In this document: piece by piece, positions 6,833 through 14,551 of the stretch
Position numbering within the stretch: position 1 is the stretch's first letter
Layout: each line of letters opens with the position of its first letter
Origin: a virus
Virus record (IMG/VR): IMGVR_UViG_3300032284_001401
Location: 1-43,772 of that record
DNA length: 43,772 bases
Reading direction: 5' to 3' (one strand)
The notes under the pieces: model-generated
Told to the model about the DNA's origin: nothing
Database searches by the model: none
Seen by the model: the letters and a program-made list of their open reading frames with translations, nothing else
Made by a program: the position numbers and the translations under genes

Positions 6833-7852
6833 ATGAGTACCATCGCCACACCAGTAGGCCAGCCGTCCCGCGTGAAGGGGACGGTTTCTGCCGCCGACGC
6901 CATATCGCTGACCGATGAATCGGCAAAGTGGTCAAAGAACCAATTTGTCGGCGACAAGATTAAAGCGATCAGCAATGGACATGAAACGACCGCCAGTGTA
7001 TTCGGAAACGATGGACAGACACTTGAAATTGATGTTTGGTCAGATGGCGTGCCCGACGTTGGATCGTCGTTCGAGGTAATCGGCAATACGGTGTCATGGG
7101 AAATAACCGACCACGATATTGCGCTGGCCATCATCTTGTTCTATTCCGAAGCCCCCGACCACTTCCGTGGGATCATGGACCTGACGGGCGGATGGAAGTG
7201 GGACGCTACGACGCAACAATTCGTCCAGCCGAACGGCAGGCCATTGGCGTCAACCGATTTGCGCTCACTGGCTATATTGGTGGCATTGGCTATCGAAGAT
7301 GAAATGCGGCAACATGCCAAACGGGTGGCAACGGGAGATATTCCCATCGACCAATTTCAGGATTGGCAAGCCACGAAAACGAAGCAAGTTTACCTGATCA
7401 TGGCAATTCTCGGCGCAGGCGGGGAAGAAAACCTGACACCGGAAATGGTGTCCGTCGTGAGCGGCAAGCCGACACTTCCGTCGGGCGTGACGTTCAGTTT
7501 TGTCCGGTTGGAGAACTTCGCCAATGATATTGCCAGCGGCGAGGATGGGACGGTCGAGGCGATACAGAACCGGGCGTCGGCATACGCGCAAAGCTCCTTG
7601 CCGATGATGGAAACGATTCGGGTGGTGTCGCATCGAAACGCGAAAGACGATCAGGGCAGGCCGTTGTTCTTGTTCTATCGCAACATTCTTATGCCGGGCG
7701 ACAATTGCTCGGACGGAGAGCATACCGAAGGCTGCATTGAGACGACCGCCGCCGGGTGGCAACCGATTGGGACACTTCCCGAAATAGGAGCAAGAACCTG
7801 TAAATTTAATTGTAGGTGTGCATGGAATTTCAGTTTGACGGGGATGGAATAG
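6833..7852 (+). CDS. Putative minor head / head morphogenesis protein
   Basis: The 339-residue product sits between terminase and portal. Its C-terminus carries the Cys-rich ending CKFNCRCAW after a region GDNCSDGEHTEGC, resembling the C-terminal Cys motif of Mu gpF-like minor head proteins. The N-terminal half has alternating strands and helices with no recognised domain. The start ATG at 6833 has AAAGGATTCCCAT upstream. The palindromic repeat lies just before it. Position and the C-terminal motif support a head-assembly role with moderate confidence; the middle of the protein is unfamiliar. Confidence 0.55.
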   Translation: MSTIATPVGQPSRVKGTVSAADAISLTDESAKWSKNQFVGDKIKAISNGHETTASVFGNDGQTLEIDVWSDGVPDVGSSFEVIGNTVSWEITDHDIALAIILFYSEAPDHFRGIMDLTGGWKWDATTQQFVQPNGRPLASTDLRSLAILVALAIEDEMRQHAKRVATGDIPIDQFQDWQATKTKQVYLIMAILGAGGEENLTPEMVSVVSGKPTLPSGVTFSFVRLENFANDIASGEDGTVEAIQNRASAYAQSSLPMMETIRVVSHRNAKDDQGRPLFLFYRNILMPGDNCSDGEHTEGCIETTAAGWQPIGTLPEIGARTCKFNCRCAWNFSLTGME

Positions 7853-7871
7853 GAACTAATGGGAGAGTGTG

Positions 7872-8246
7872 ATGGATTTCATTATTGTTCCCCTGATCGT
7901 ATACGCGGTGGTCGCATTCTCGATTTTCGTCACTTGGGCAGATCAGTCAGATAACCCCGTTGGATTATGCCTAGCGTGGCCAATTGTTTCCTTTAAGCTC
8001 GCATGGAAAGCCGCTTGGGGAACACGCCTATCAAATTCAACGGCAGTATTTGCCAAGCCAATGACGCCAGAGCAGAAGGCCGAATTTCTGCGCAAATGGA
8101 ATGAGGCGTCTAAGGATGGAATGAAACTCCAAGCATGTTCTTCATCCAAAATCTCGTCCACTTACTACTGCCAGCACTGCCACAAAGAGCATCCGGCGAT
8201 AGCCAAGTTTTGCCGATATTGTGGAAGTAAGACATATAGGCCGTGA
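7872..8246 (+). CDS. Membrane-anchored protein with C-terminal zinc ribbon
   Basis: This 124-residue protein has an N-terminal hydrophobic segment (roughly residues 3-22, IIVPLIVYAVVAFSIFV) and a second weaker one. The C-terminus has CQHC and CRYC pairs separated by 12 residues, a zinc ribbon of the type often fused to membrane segments. The likely topology is a membrane anchor with a cytoplasmic ribbon. The role is unknown. A GTG three bases upstream of the chosen ATG is an alternative start. Confidence 0.6.
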   Translation: MDFIIVPLIVYAVVAFSIFVTWADQSDNPVGLCLAWPIVSFKLAWKAAWGTRLSNSTAVFAKPMTPEQKAEFLRKWNEASKDGMKLQACSSSKISSTYYCQHCHKEHPAIAKFCRYCGSKTYRP

Positions 8247-8580
8247 AAGAATCGGCAAATATGTTCTTGACATTGCCGTGGTCGGTTGTACCATCGGTTC
8301 GTCCATACAAGCTATCGGCCTAGTTTACGCCCCAACACCGAAGGGGCAATACCGCTGGTTTGGAGTAAAAGCCATTTCCGAGTCCATTCAATACGCTGTC
8401 GATGTAGTGTGTGGAGCCGCGATAATCATCGCATCCTTGCAACATAATGGCGCGATGGCTTGGTCCGGTTTCTCTATCGGGGCATTCCTGATTCTTCTCC
8501 CGGTCGTTGGTTCAAATGTCGCCGGGTATCTTGCCGCAAAGCGCGGCTTGGTTATCGGTTCTGACGCCGAATCGAAGTAA
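8221..8580 (+). CDS. Small integral membrane protein
   Basis: The frame encodes about three membrane-spanning segments (VLDIAVVGCTIGSSIQAIGL, VVCGAAIIIASLQ, AFLILLPVVGSNVAGYLAA). It begins with a GTG inside the previous gene (26-base overlap); another in-frame GTG at 8278 would remove the first polar residues. Size and topology would fit a class I holin, but it lies between head genes and no endolysin is nearby, so I do not call it a holin. Confidence 0.5.
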   Translation: MEVRHIGRERIGKYVLDIAVVGCTIGSSIQAIGLVYAPTPKGQYRWFGVKAISESIQYAVDVVCGAAIIIASLQHNGAMAWSGFSIGAFLILLPVVGSNVAGYLAAKRGLVIGSDAESK

Positions 8581-8594
8581 AACGAGACTTTCCT

Positions 8595-10166
8595 TTGAAT
8601 CTTTTCTCGCTATCAACCCGGCGTGGTGGCCCGGTCATACCGCGCAAGGGGTTGATCGGTGGTGGTCAGGGGTACGGATCAAACTTTCCTCTTGGCTCGC
8701 CTTATACCGATCGCTGGCGCAAGGATCGTGCCCCAAGTCCGGCGGAATTGATTCAGGAGCTTGTAGGAATTGCCTACGTCTGCGTTGACCTGAATTCCAG
8801 CGCCGTAGCCAGCACAAAGTTTCAATTGTTCATTCGGACTAAGCCGGGCGAAAAGAAAACCCGCTGGCCGACTAAATCGGTTGACCGAAAAACGATGTCG
8901 TGGCTTGCCGCAAACAAGTCCACGACCGCGATGGTGACTTCCGGGGATGTTCAACAAGTCCTGAATCATCCGATTCTTCGGCTCTTGGACATAAACGATC
9001 AGGCACTATCGGTCGATGACTCTGATTACAACGATACCCGACCGGCACTGAGCGGGTTCCAATTGACCCGATTGACTCAGATGTATTTGGAGTCGATTGG
9101 CCGGGCATACTGGATGGTCGAGTTTGATGGATTGGGTTGTCCGTCGAAAGTCTGGCTACTTCGCTCCGCGTTCGTCAAAGAGGTATTCGACCCCGACAAT
9201 TCGGGTCGGATCATGTACTACGAGTACGGTGGTCCGAGTGGCACGATTTACAGCCCGAAGCAAATTTTGCGGTTCGTTTGTCCCGACCCGTACAACCCGT
9301 ACATCGGTGGCTTTTCGCCATTGATGGCCGCTATCGAAAAACTCAGGTTGTATCGCGGTCAGGATGCGAACATCGGGGCTATCCTCGAAAACTCGGCACG
9401 ACCGGAAGCGTTGTGGTCGCCGTCGCCGAATGGAGAATCTGGCGGGATGCTTGGCGCTGCCGAAGCCCGCCGGATGGAAGTTGCCATTAACCAAAAGTAT
9501 CGTGAGGCCGGACGCGGCGGCATCATGATCCAGCCCTATGCTGGAACGCTCACTCCGATCAGTTGGAAGCCCGGCGACATTATCGACCTTGAGCGCAGCA
9601 AACTGCTCAAGGGTGACATCATGGCAATCTTCGGGATTCCCGACGCCATGTATGAACGAAATCAGACGACAGTTGCCGGTGCGAAAACATCTGACTACGC
9701 ACACGCGAAGTATGCAGTGTTGCCGCGCCTGACGAACTACCTGTCCACCTTACGGTCGTTGCTGCGAATGTATGACCCGGATGGGCGGATGTTTTTCTCA
9801 TTCGACAATCCCTTGCCCGAAGATTCGTTGTACGGCCTGGAACAAACCAGAACCGGCGCAACGACGGGCGGCTACGAGGTTGACGAACTTCGCGTTTCGT
9901 TGGGTCTTGATCCGTATGGAACGGAAGCTGGTAGGGTTCGATACATTAACTCTCAATTGTTGCCCGTGGGTCGGGATGGTCAGATTGTCCCGATTGGTAT
10001 TTCGCCGGTCGCAACGAACCAGCAGATTTCGGCGGCGGCGGGCGTCACAGCGAAGCCGGACAAATCGCTTCGGTCGAGATTAAAACAAGCCGGATACAGC
10101 GATCAGGAAATTGTGTCGCTGGTTGCCAAGTCGGCGCAGAGCGAAACAGATACACCCCAATTGTGA
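8595..10166 (+). CDS. HK97-type portal protein
   Basis: This 523-residue protein has the order and motifs of HK97-family portals: an N-terminal AYVCVDLNSSAVASTKFQLF, a central LYRGQDANIGAILENSARPE, and toward the C-terminus LKGDIMAIFGIPDAMYERN and RTGATTGGYEVDELR. Twelve copies normally form the ring through which DNA enters the capsid and to which the tail connectors attach. The start is a TTG at 8595, as no ATG or GTG lies near the beginning of the conserved region. It is followed by the protease and capsid genes in the standard HK97 order. Confidence 0.88.
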   Translation: MNLFSLSTRRGGPVIPRKGLIGGGQGYGSNFPLGSPYTDRWRKDRAPSPAELIQELVGIAYVCVDLNSSAVASTKFQLFIRTKPGEKKTRWPTKSVDRKTMSWLAANKSTTAMVTSGDVQQVLNHPILRLLDINDQALSVDDSDYNDTRPALSGFQLTRLTQMYLESIGRAYWMVEFDGLGCPSKVWLLRSAFVKEVFDPDNSGRIMYYEYGGPSGTIYSPKQILRFVCPDPYNPYIGGFSPLMAAIEKLRLYRGQDANIGAILENSARPEALWSPSPNGESGGMLGAAEARRMEVAINQKYREAGRGGIMIQPYAGTLTPISWKPGDIIDLERSKLLKGDIMAIFGIPDAMYERNQTTVAGAKTSDYAHAKYAVLPRLTNYLSTLRSLLRMYDPDGRMFFSFDNPLPEDSLYGLEQTRTGATTGGYEVDELRVSLGLDPYGTEAGRVRYINSQLLPVGRDGQIVPIGISPVATNQQISAAAGVTAKPDKSLRSRLKQAGYSDQEIVSLVAKSAQSETDTPQL

Positions 10167-10179
10167 CTCGGACCCGGCT

Positions 10180-12219
10180 ATGTCAAACATCCCCAATGAT
10201 GGAATGGTTACAGCGGCCCGGCGAGCATTGGACTGGCATAAAGAGGGTCGTCGCGGTGGAACCCGAGTCGGATTGACGCGAGCCAATCAGATTGTGGCCC
10301 GCGAGAATCTTTCCGATGACACCGTTAAGCGAATGTACTCGTTCTTCTCACGTCACGAAGTTGACAAGAAAGCGACCGGGTTTCGTTCGGGAGAAGAAGG
10401 ATACCCATCGCCCGGTCGAGTTGCTTGGGATTTGTGGGGTGGAGACGCCGGATATTCATGGAGTCGTAAACGCGCGAACGCGATGAAGTCGAGTATCGCC
10501 ACTCCAAAAAACTTTACGATTATGACGCAAGTGCCCATCAAACCATTCTCGAACGTCGTCGAACACGCCGGAACCGGCTTGAAAATGCCGGAGACGATTG
10601 CGCGAAAGATTGAGGCGTTGTCGTCAGGACTTCCGAAAGACTTCGGGTATCGCCGACTTGCCAAGGGCGCAGCTAATCTGCAATGCGATGCGGGCGAACG
10701 TACCGATATTTCGACGATCACGACGAACGAGGTTGACCGCGACGGGGATGTGGTTATCCCGAGCGGCGGCGATTGGAGTCAGTACAATCGAGTGGTTTGC
10801 TTTGCGCATGACTATTCGCAATTGCCAGTCGGTTCTAATTGGTGGATCAAGTCGCGCGGGAATGGCTTGATTGCCAAGACGCACTATCCGACGAAGCCTG
10901 CTGATTGGGGCGATGGGCCGTGGCTTCCGTCTGCAATTCTGCATTTGATGCAACAGCCGGTCCCCACTTGCACGGGAAAGAGCATTGGGTTTCTGCCGCT
11001 GAACATCCGAAGTGCAACACCACAGGAAATCTCAATCAACCCGGAATGGGCAAACTCTCCGATCATCGACAAGTGGATGGGTTTGGAATATTCGTGCTGC
11101 CCCATCGGAAGCAACCCCGGCGCTCTTACCGAAGCCGTTTCCAAAGGTTTCTTTGATCAACGGACAGCGGATGTGATTGATCGGGCATCCAAAATCATCT
11201 TTCCCATGAATGGAGCGATCATGCCCAAGGCAATGAGCGAATCAGCAAATCAATCCGGCGGCGATGTCGTTGACGACACGGCGGATGACGACAACAGCGA
11301 CAATGATCGGTTGCCCGATTGCCCAACTTGCAAATCGCCGGATATGGTGAAGTTGCTTCCACCGCCTCCCGGATCAACGTCGCCTTGCGCCGACTACAAT
11401 TGCATGAAGTGCGGCACGAACTTCACCGTCAAAGACGACGATATGGGCGGAGAAGAAATGGCTAGTGTTTCATCGGCTACGAAAGCAATCGACCTGCAAA
11501 CAACCCTCGGCGACAACAAGCCGACCGTACAAGTTGACGATCCCGATAAGGATGGCGACATTGACGCGGTGGTTACATGCCCGTACTGCCGCAAAGAAGC
11601 CAAGCAAATTGGCAACGTCGAAATCCCCGGCATCGGCCAATTTGACCGATACGAATGTGGAACTTGCAACGCCAGTTTCTTCGCCGAAGAATCGCAGGTT
11701 CCTAACCCGAACACCAACGGGAATAACAACGGGACCGGCACGCAGACCTTCGCCAATTTGCCAACCCCGAAGTCGGCAACCGAAGGCACAAAGAAACTCA
11801 ACGCATCGTGCGAATCTCGCGCCATGGAAGCAGCGAAGTCCGGCAAGGTGAACAACGGCGCATGGGAAGCCCCGAACGGCGGTGACCGCAAACAAGAAGA
11901 TTGCCTCGGCATTCGTGAAGGCGAGAACGTTGAACCGTCGAAGAAATTCACGGACCCGATATTCATGGGTGGCGAACTCTATCGCCGCGCCGTCGCCAAC
12001 GTCGAATCGCGTGAAAGCGGAAACGAAATTGGCGAAGCCGCAAAACGAATCATGGCCGCGATTCAGGACCATACCGACAAGTCGGTTGAACCGTGGTATG
12101 ACCCCGCAGATGTTGCGGCGTACAAGTCGGCAAAGAAGAAGCAAATTGAATCCGCATACTTGGATGCTCTTATTCCAGTGGTCGCGGACATGATCGAAAC
12201 GCGGCTCGGTAGGCCGTAA
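10180..12219 (+). CDS. Multidomain prohead protease with zinc ribbons
   Basis: This 679-residue protein has three regions. Residues 1-110 hold a domain with RRALDWHKEGRRGGTRVGL and WDLWGGDAGYSW, known to me as an N-terminal partner of phage proteases. Residues 165-350 are the HK97/U35-type prohead serine protease, with DRDGDVV, candidate catalytic His210 (FAHDYS) and Ser268 (GKSIGFLPL). The C-terminal half is unusual: two zinc-ribbon-like units (CPTC/CMKC and CPYC/CGTC) followed by a charged helical tail that could act as a scaffold. The protease normally matures the prohead by removing scaffold segments. It lies directly upstream of the capsid gene. Confidence 0.8.
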   Translation: MSNIPNDGMVTAARRALDWHKEGRRGGTRVGLTRANQIVARENLSDDTVKRMYSFFSRHEVDKKATGFRSGEEGYPSPGRVAWDLWGGDAGYSWSRKRANAMKSSIATPKNFTIMTQVPIKPFSNVVEHAGTGLKMPETIARKIEALSSGLPKDFGYRRLAKGAANLQCDAGERTDISTITTNEVDRDGDVVIPSGGDWSQYNRVVCFAHDYSQLPVGSNWWIKSRGNGLIAKTHYPTKPADWGDGPWLPSAILHLMQQPVPTCTGKSIGFLPLNIRSATPQEISINPEWANSPIIDKWMGLEYSCCPIGSNPGALTEAVSKGFFDQRTADVIDRASKIIFPMNGAIMPKAMSESANQSGGDVVDDTADDDNSDNDRLPDCPTCKSPDMVKLLPPPPGSTSPCADYNCMKCGTNFTVKDDDMGGEEMASVSSATKAIDLQTTLGDNKPTVQVDDPDKDGDIDAVVTCPYCRKEAKQIGNVEIPGIGQFDRYECGTCNASFFAEESQVPNPNTNGNNNGTGTQTFANLPTPKSATEGTKKLNASCESRAMEAAKSGKVNNGAWEAPNGGDRKQEDCLGIREGENVEPSKKFTDPIFMGGELYRRAVANVESRESGNEIGEAAKRIMAAIQDHTDKSVEPWYDPADVAAYKSAKKKQIESAYLDALIPVVADMIETRLGRP

Positions 12220-12374
12220 CTCAAACAACAACAACTCGTTCGACGGCTCGGGTGGACATGCCAGCGAGCGTCATTCAAGCTGTCAGCCGCAAGGTGGAGG
12301 CAGATGAGTGGCGATTCGTGGAGGTGATGATCCTGGGTGAAGAACTCAACACTCTTTACAAAGGAAACATCAAC

Positions 12375-13814
12375 ATGAAGTGGATCACTTTTGAAAACCC
12401 CGTTGGTAAGTACACCAAGGGCCAAACCGTTTCTCTCGATGATGGTATCGCTGATGCCTATATCGAAACCAAGTCGGCCAAACTCGGAACCGCCCCGGCG
12501 ACTTCTACGGAAGTCAGTCTGAGCACGACCGAACTCGAAGCGATTGCCGCTAAGGCCGTCGATGGCGTGATTGCCAAGCTCGCCCCGCAAGGCAAGCGGA
12601 TCACGTTCGCCGACATTGAACCGAAGCCCGTAACGAAAGTCTGGGCGCAGGTCCGCAGCGGTCGAATGAAGCATCTTCCAAACACCGATGCCGGGCGCGA
12701 AGTCGCCTTCCGCGTCGGCAACTGGTTCAGCGCCGTCGTGGCCCGTAGCCTTCCCGGATATGCTCACCTACATTCGTCAATCGAATGGTGCGAAAAGAAC
12801 GGACTCGGCTTTGAAACCATCGCCAAGGCCGCTGGCGCACAATCGGAAAGCGTCAATCAGGCTGGCGGATTCTTGGTGCCGACCGAGTTTGACAACCAGA
12901 TCATCGACCTCCGCGAAAAGTACGGCGTCATTCGCCAGAGCATCGCAATGACCCGGATGGCGGGTGACACGCTGCTCATTCCGCGTCGTCTCAATGGTGC
13001 GACCGCATACTTCACGGCGGAAAACTCCGCGATCAGCCAGTCCACCCTCGGCTGGGATCAGGTGCAGTTGGTTGCCAAGAAATTGGCGGCTATCGTGTAC
13101 ACTTCCAGCGAACTGAACGCGGACGCGATGGTGAACATCGGTGACACAATCGCCGGTGAAATCGCTTACGCTTTCGCGCTGAAAGAAGATCAGTGCGGAT
13201 TTATCGGTGATGGCACCGCGACCTACGGCGGTATCACTGGCGTCGGCCCGAAGATTTTCGGCTTGAACGCCACGAAAGCCAACATCCTTGGCTTGCAGGT
13301 TGGTGCGGCTGGAACCGGCGCTGCGTGGAGCGGATTCACTTTGGCCGACTTCAACAGCACCATCGGTCGTCTGCCGCAATACGCCTACACCGGCGGAAAC
13401 GCACGGTGGTACACCAGCCAGCAGTTCTGGGCATCGACGATGCAGCGTCTCGCTACCGCCGCTGGCGGCAACCGGGTCGATAACATCGTCAACGGTGTCC
13501 GGCAGTTGGAATTCCTCGGCGCTCCGGTCACGATCACTCAGGTCATGCCGAGCGTCGCGGCAACCAACTCGGTCGTTGCCTTGTTCGGCGACCTCGGTGA
13601 AGCGGCATCGTTCGGCGACCGCATGATGACCTCCATCATGGTGACGAACACCGGCGGAAACACGTTTGCCAACGATCAGATCGCCGTGCGCGGCACGGAA
13701 CGATTCGATTTCGTCTGCCACGACGTTGGCCAATGCACCGGCGACGTTCCCCGCGATCCGACCGTTGGCTTGCAGGCTGGGCCGATTGTGGCTCTCGCTA
13801 CCGCCGCATCGTAA
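12375..13814 (+). CDS. Major capsid protein, HK97 fold
   Basis: The 479-residue product contains typical HK97-fold segments: GGFLVPTEFDNQIIDLREKY, an E-loop region with TLLIPRRLNGATAYFTAEN, the central KLAAIVYTSSELNADA, and the A-domain helix LADFNSTIGRLPQYAYTGG followed by ARWYTS. The ATG at 12375 has AAAGGAAACATCAAC upstream. The same frame is open to 12252 and reads like coding sequence, so an N-terminal extension cannot be excluded. Residues 1-35 (KGQTVSLDDGIADAYIE) closely resemble the start of the small protein at 17203, and the A-domain resembles the protein at 17440. A terminator follows 10 bases after the stop. Confidence 0.9.
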   Translation: MKWITFENPVGKYTKGQTVSLDDGIADAYIETKSAKLGTAPATSTEVSLSTTELEAIAAKAVDGVIAKLAPQGKRITFADIEPKPVTKVWAQVRSGRMKHLPNTDAGREVAFRVGNWFSAVVARSLPGYAHLHSSIEWCEKNGLGFETIAKAAGAQSESVNQAGGFLVPTEFDNQIIDLREKYGVIRQSIAMTRMAGDTLLIPRRLNGATAYFTAENSAISQSTLGWDQVQLVAKKLAAIVYTSSELNADAMVNIGDTIAGEIAYAFALKEDQCGFIGDGTATYGGITGVGPKIFGLNATKANILGLQVGAAGTGAAWSGFTLADFNSTIGRLPQYAYTGGNARWYTSQQFWASTMQRLATAAGGNRVDNIVNGVRQLEFLGAPVTITQVMPSVAATNSVVALFGDLGEAASFGDRMMTSIMVTNTGGNTFANDQIAVRGTERFDFVCHDVGQCTGDVPRDPTVGLQAGPIVALATAAS

Positions 13815-13824
13815 TGGTCAAGTT

Positions 13825-13855
13825 AGTCGCGCCGATTGAAAGCGGCGCGACTTTC
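13825..13855 (+). terminator. Rho-independent terminator after the capsid gene
   Basis: A 10-base-pair stem AGTCGCGCCG / CGGCGCGACT with an 8-base loop, ending in a short T run (TTT at 13852-13854). The weak T tract may make it a partial terminator, allowing lower expression of downstream genes. Confidence 0.65.
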
Positions 13856-13885
13856 ATCCAACTTTTCAAACAAGGAAACAAAACC

Positions 13886-14365
13886 ATGATTTTCGGTCAA
13901 AATATCTTCAATGCCGCAGTCGTCTCCAACACGACCACCGGCGCAACCCTGTCTGTGACTGCCAGTGCCGTTGGCGCTGACTACATTCAGGCTTATTTCG
14001 ACATTGGGCAGCAGTCCAATGCCACCGCCGTCCCGACCGCCATCGCTTTGCAGAGCGGTACGACTTCGACGGGTCCGTGGACTACGTATACGAATTTTCA
14101 AACGGCCAGCCCTTACACCAATCAGGTGGCTTCGCTGACCAGCACGTACGTAGCAGCGAATACCAACGGCGTGGACTCGCTGACGATGGGTTTTTCCATC
14201 AACAACAACGCCAATCCGTATTGGAAGGCCCTCGTTTCTCCGGGCTATACGCAGGCCATTGGCATCAAAATATTGATGTCTCGGCTTGAACAAGCTCCGT
14301 GGGTTTCGACGGTGCTTACGTCGGCCACGTCGTTTGGCCTCGCTCAGCAACCTCTGTTCGGGTAA
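13886..14365 (+). CDS. Putative capsid-associated or decoration protein
   Basis: This 159-residue Ser/Thr/Ala/Asn-rich protein with little charge resembles phage structural proteins. It starts MIFGQNIFNAAVVSNTTTGA from an ATG with a CAAGGAAACAAAACC site. It lies between the capsid terminator and a second strong terminator, so it is flanked as a separate expression unit. No catalytic motif is seen. A role in capsid decoration is inferred from position and composition only. An alternative start at 13814 overlaps the capsid stop. Confidence 0.5.
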   Translation: MIFGQNIFNAAVVSNTTTGATLSVTASAVGADYIQAYFDIGQQSNATAVPTAIALQSGTTSTGPWTTYTNFQTASPYTNQVASLTSTYVAANTNGVDSLTMGFSINNNANPYWKALVSPGYTQAIGIKILMSRLEQAPWVSTVLTSATSFGLAQQPLFG

Positions 14366-14373
14366 TCAACACA

Positions 14374-14408
14374 ACAATCCCTCATCGAAAGGTGCGGGAT
14401 TGTTTTTC
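14374..14408 (+). terminator. Rho-independent terminator
   Basis: The stem ACAATCCC / GGGATTGT (14374-14381 with 14396-14403) has a 14-base loop and is followed by TTTTCC, the last base of the right arm also being T. It ends the capsid/decoration block ahead of the glycosyltransferase gene. Confidence 0.75.
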
Positions 14409-14457
14409 CTCAAATATCCGCATAAGGATGGTGAACCCGGTTCCTTCCTTTTGCGGT

Positions 14458-14485
14458 CATGCCGTCCAGTTTGGCTGGCGGCATG
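14458..14485. other. Strong hairpin in the leader of the glycosyltransferase gene
   Basis: CATGCCG and CCAG pair with CTGG and CGGCATG around a TTTGG loop, 11 base pairs with one bulged T. No T tract follows, so it is probably not a terminator. It may be an RNA processing site or a translation regulator for the gene starting at 14552. Confidence 0.4.
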
Positions 14486-14551
14486 GCTTGAACACAAGTT
14501 TCTCGCCAATAGCGAGCGGCACCGCAAATGCCGATAAAGGATAGGAAGCCA

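Noticed and set aside
11470-12234. Long open frame on the reverse strand opposite the protease gene.
   Set aside because: Low-complexity shadow frame with repeated Val/Arg/Phe and no ribosome-binding site.
12777-13733. Long open frame on the reverse strand opposite the capsid gene.
   Set aside because: It is a shadow of the capsid codon pattern, with no start signal and no recognisable protein.
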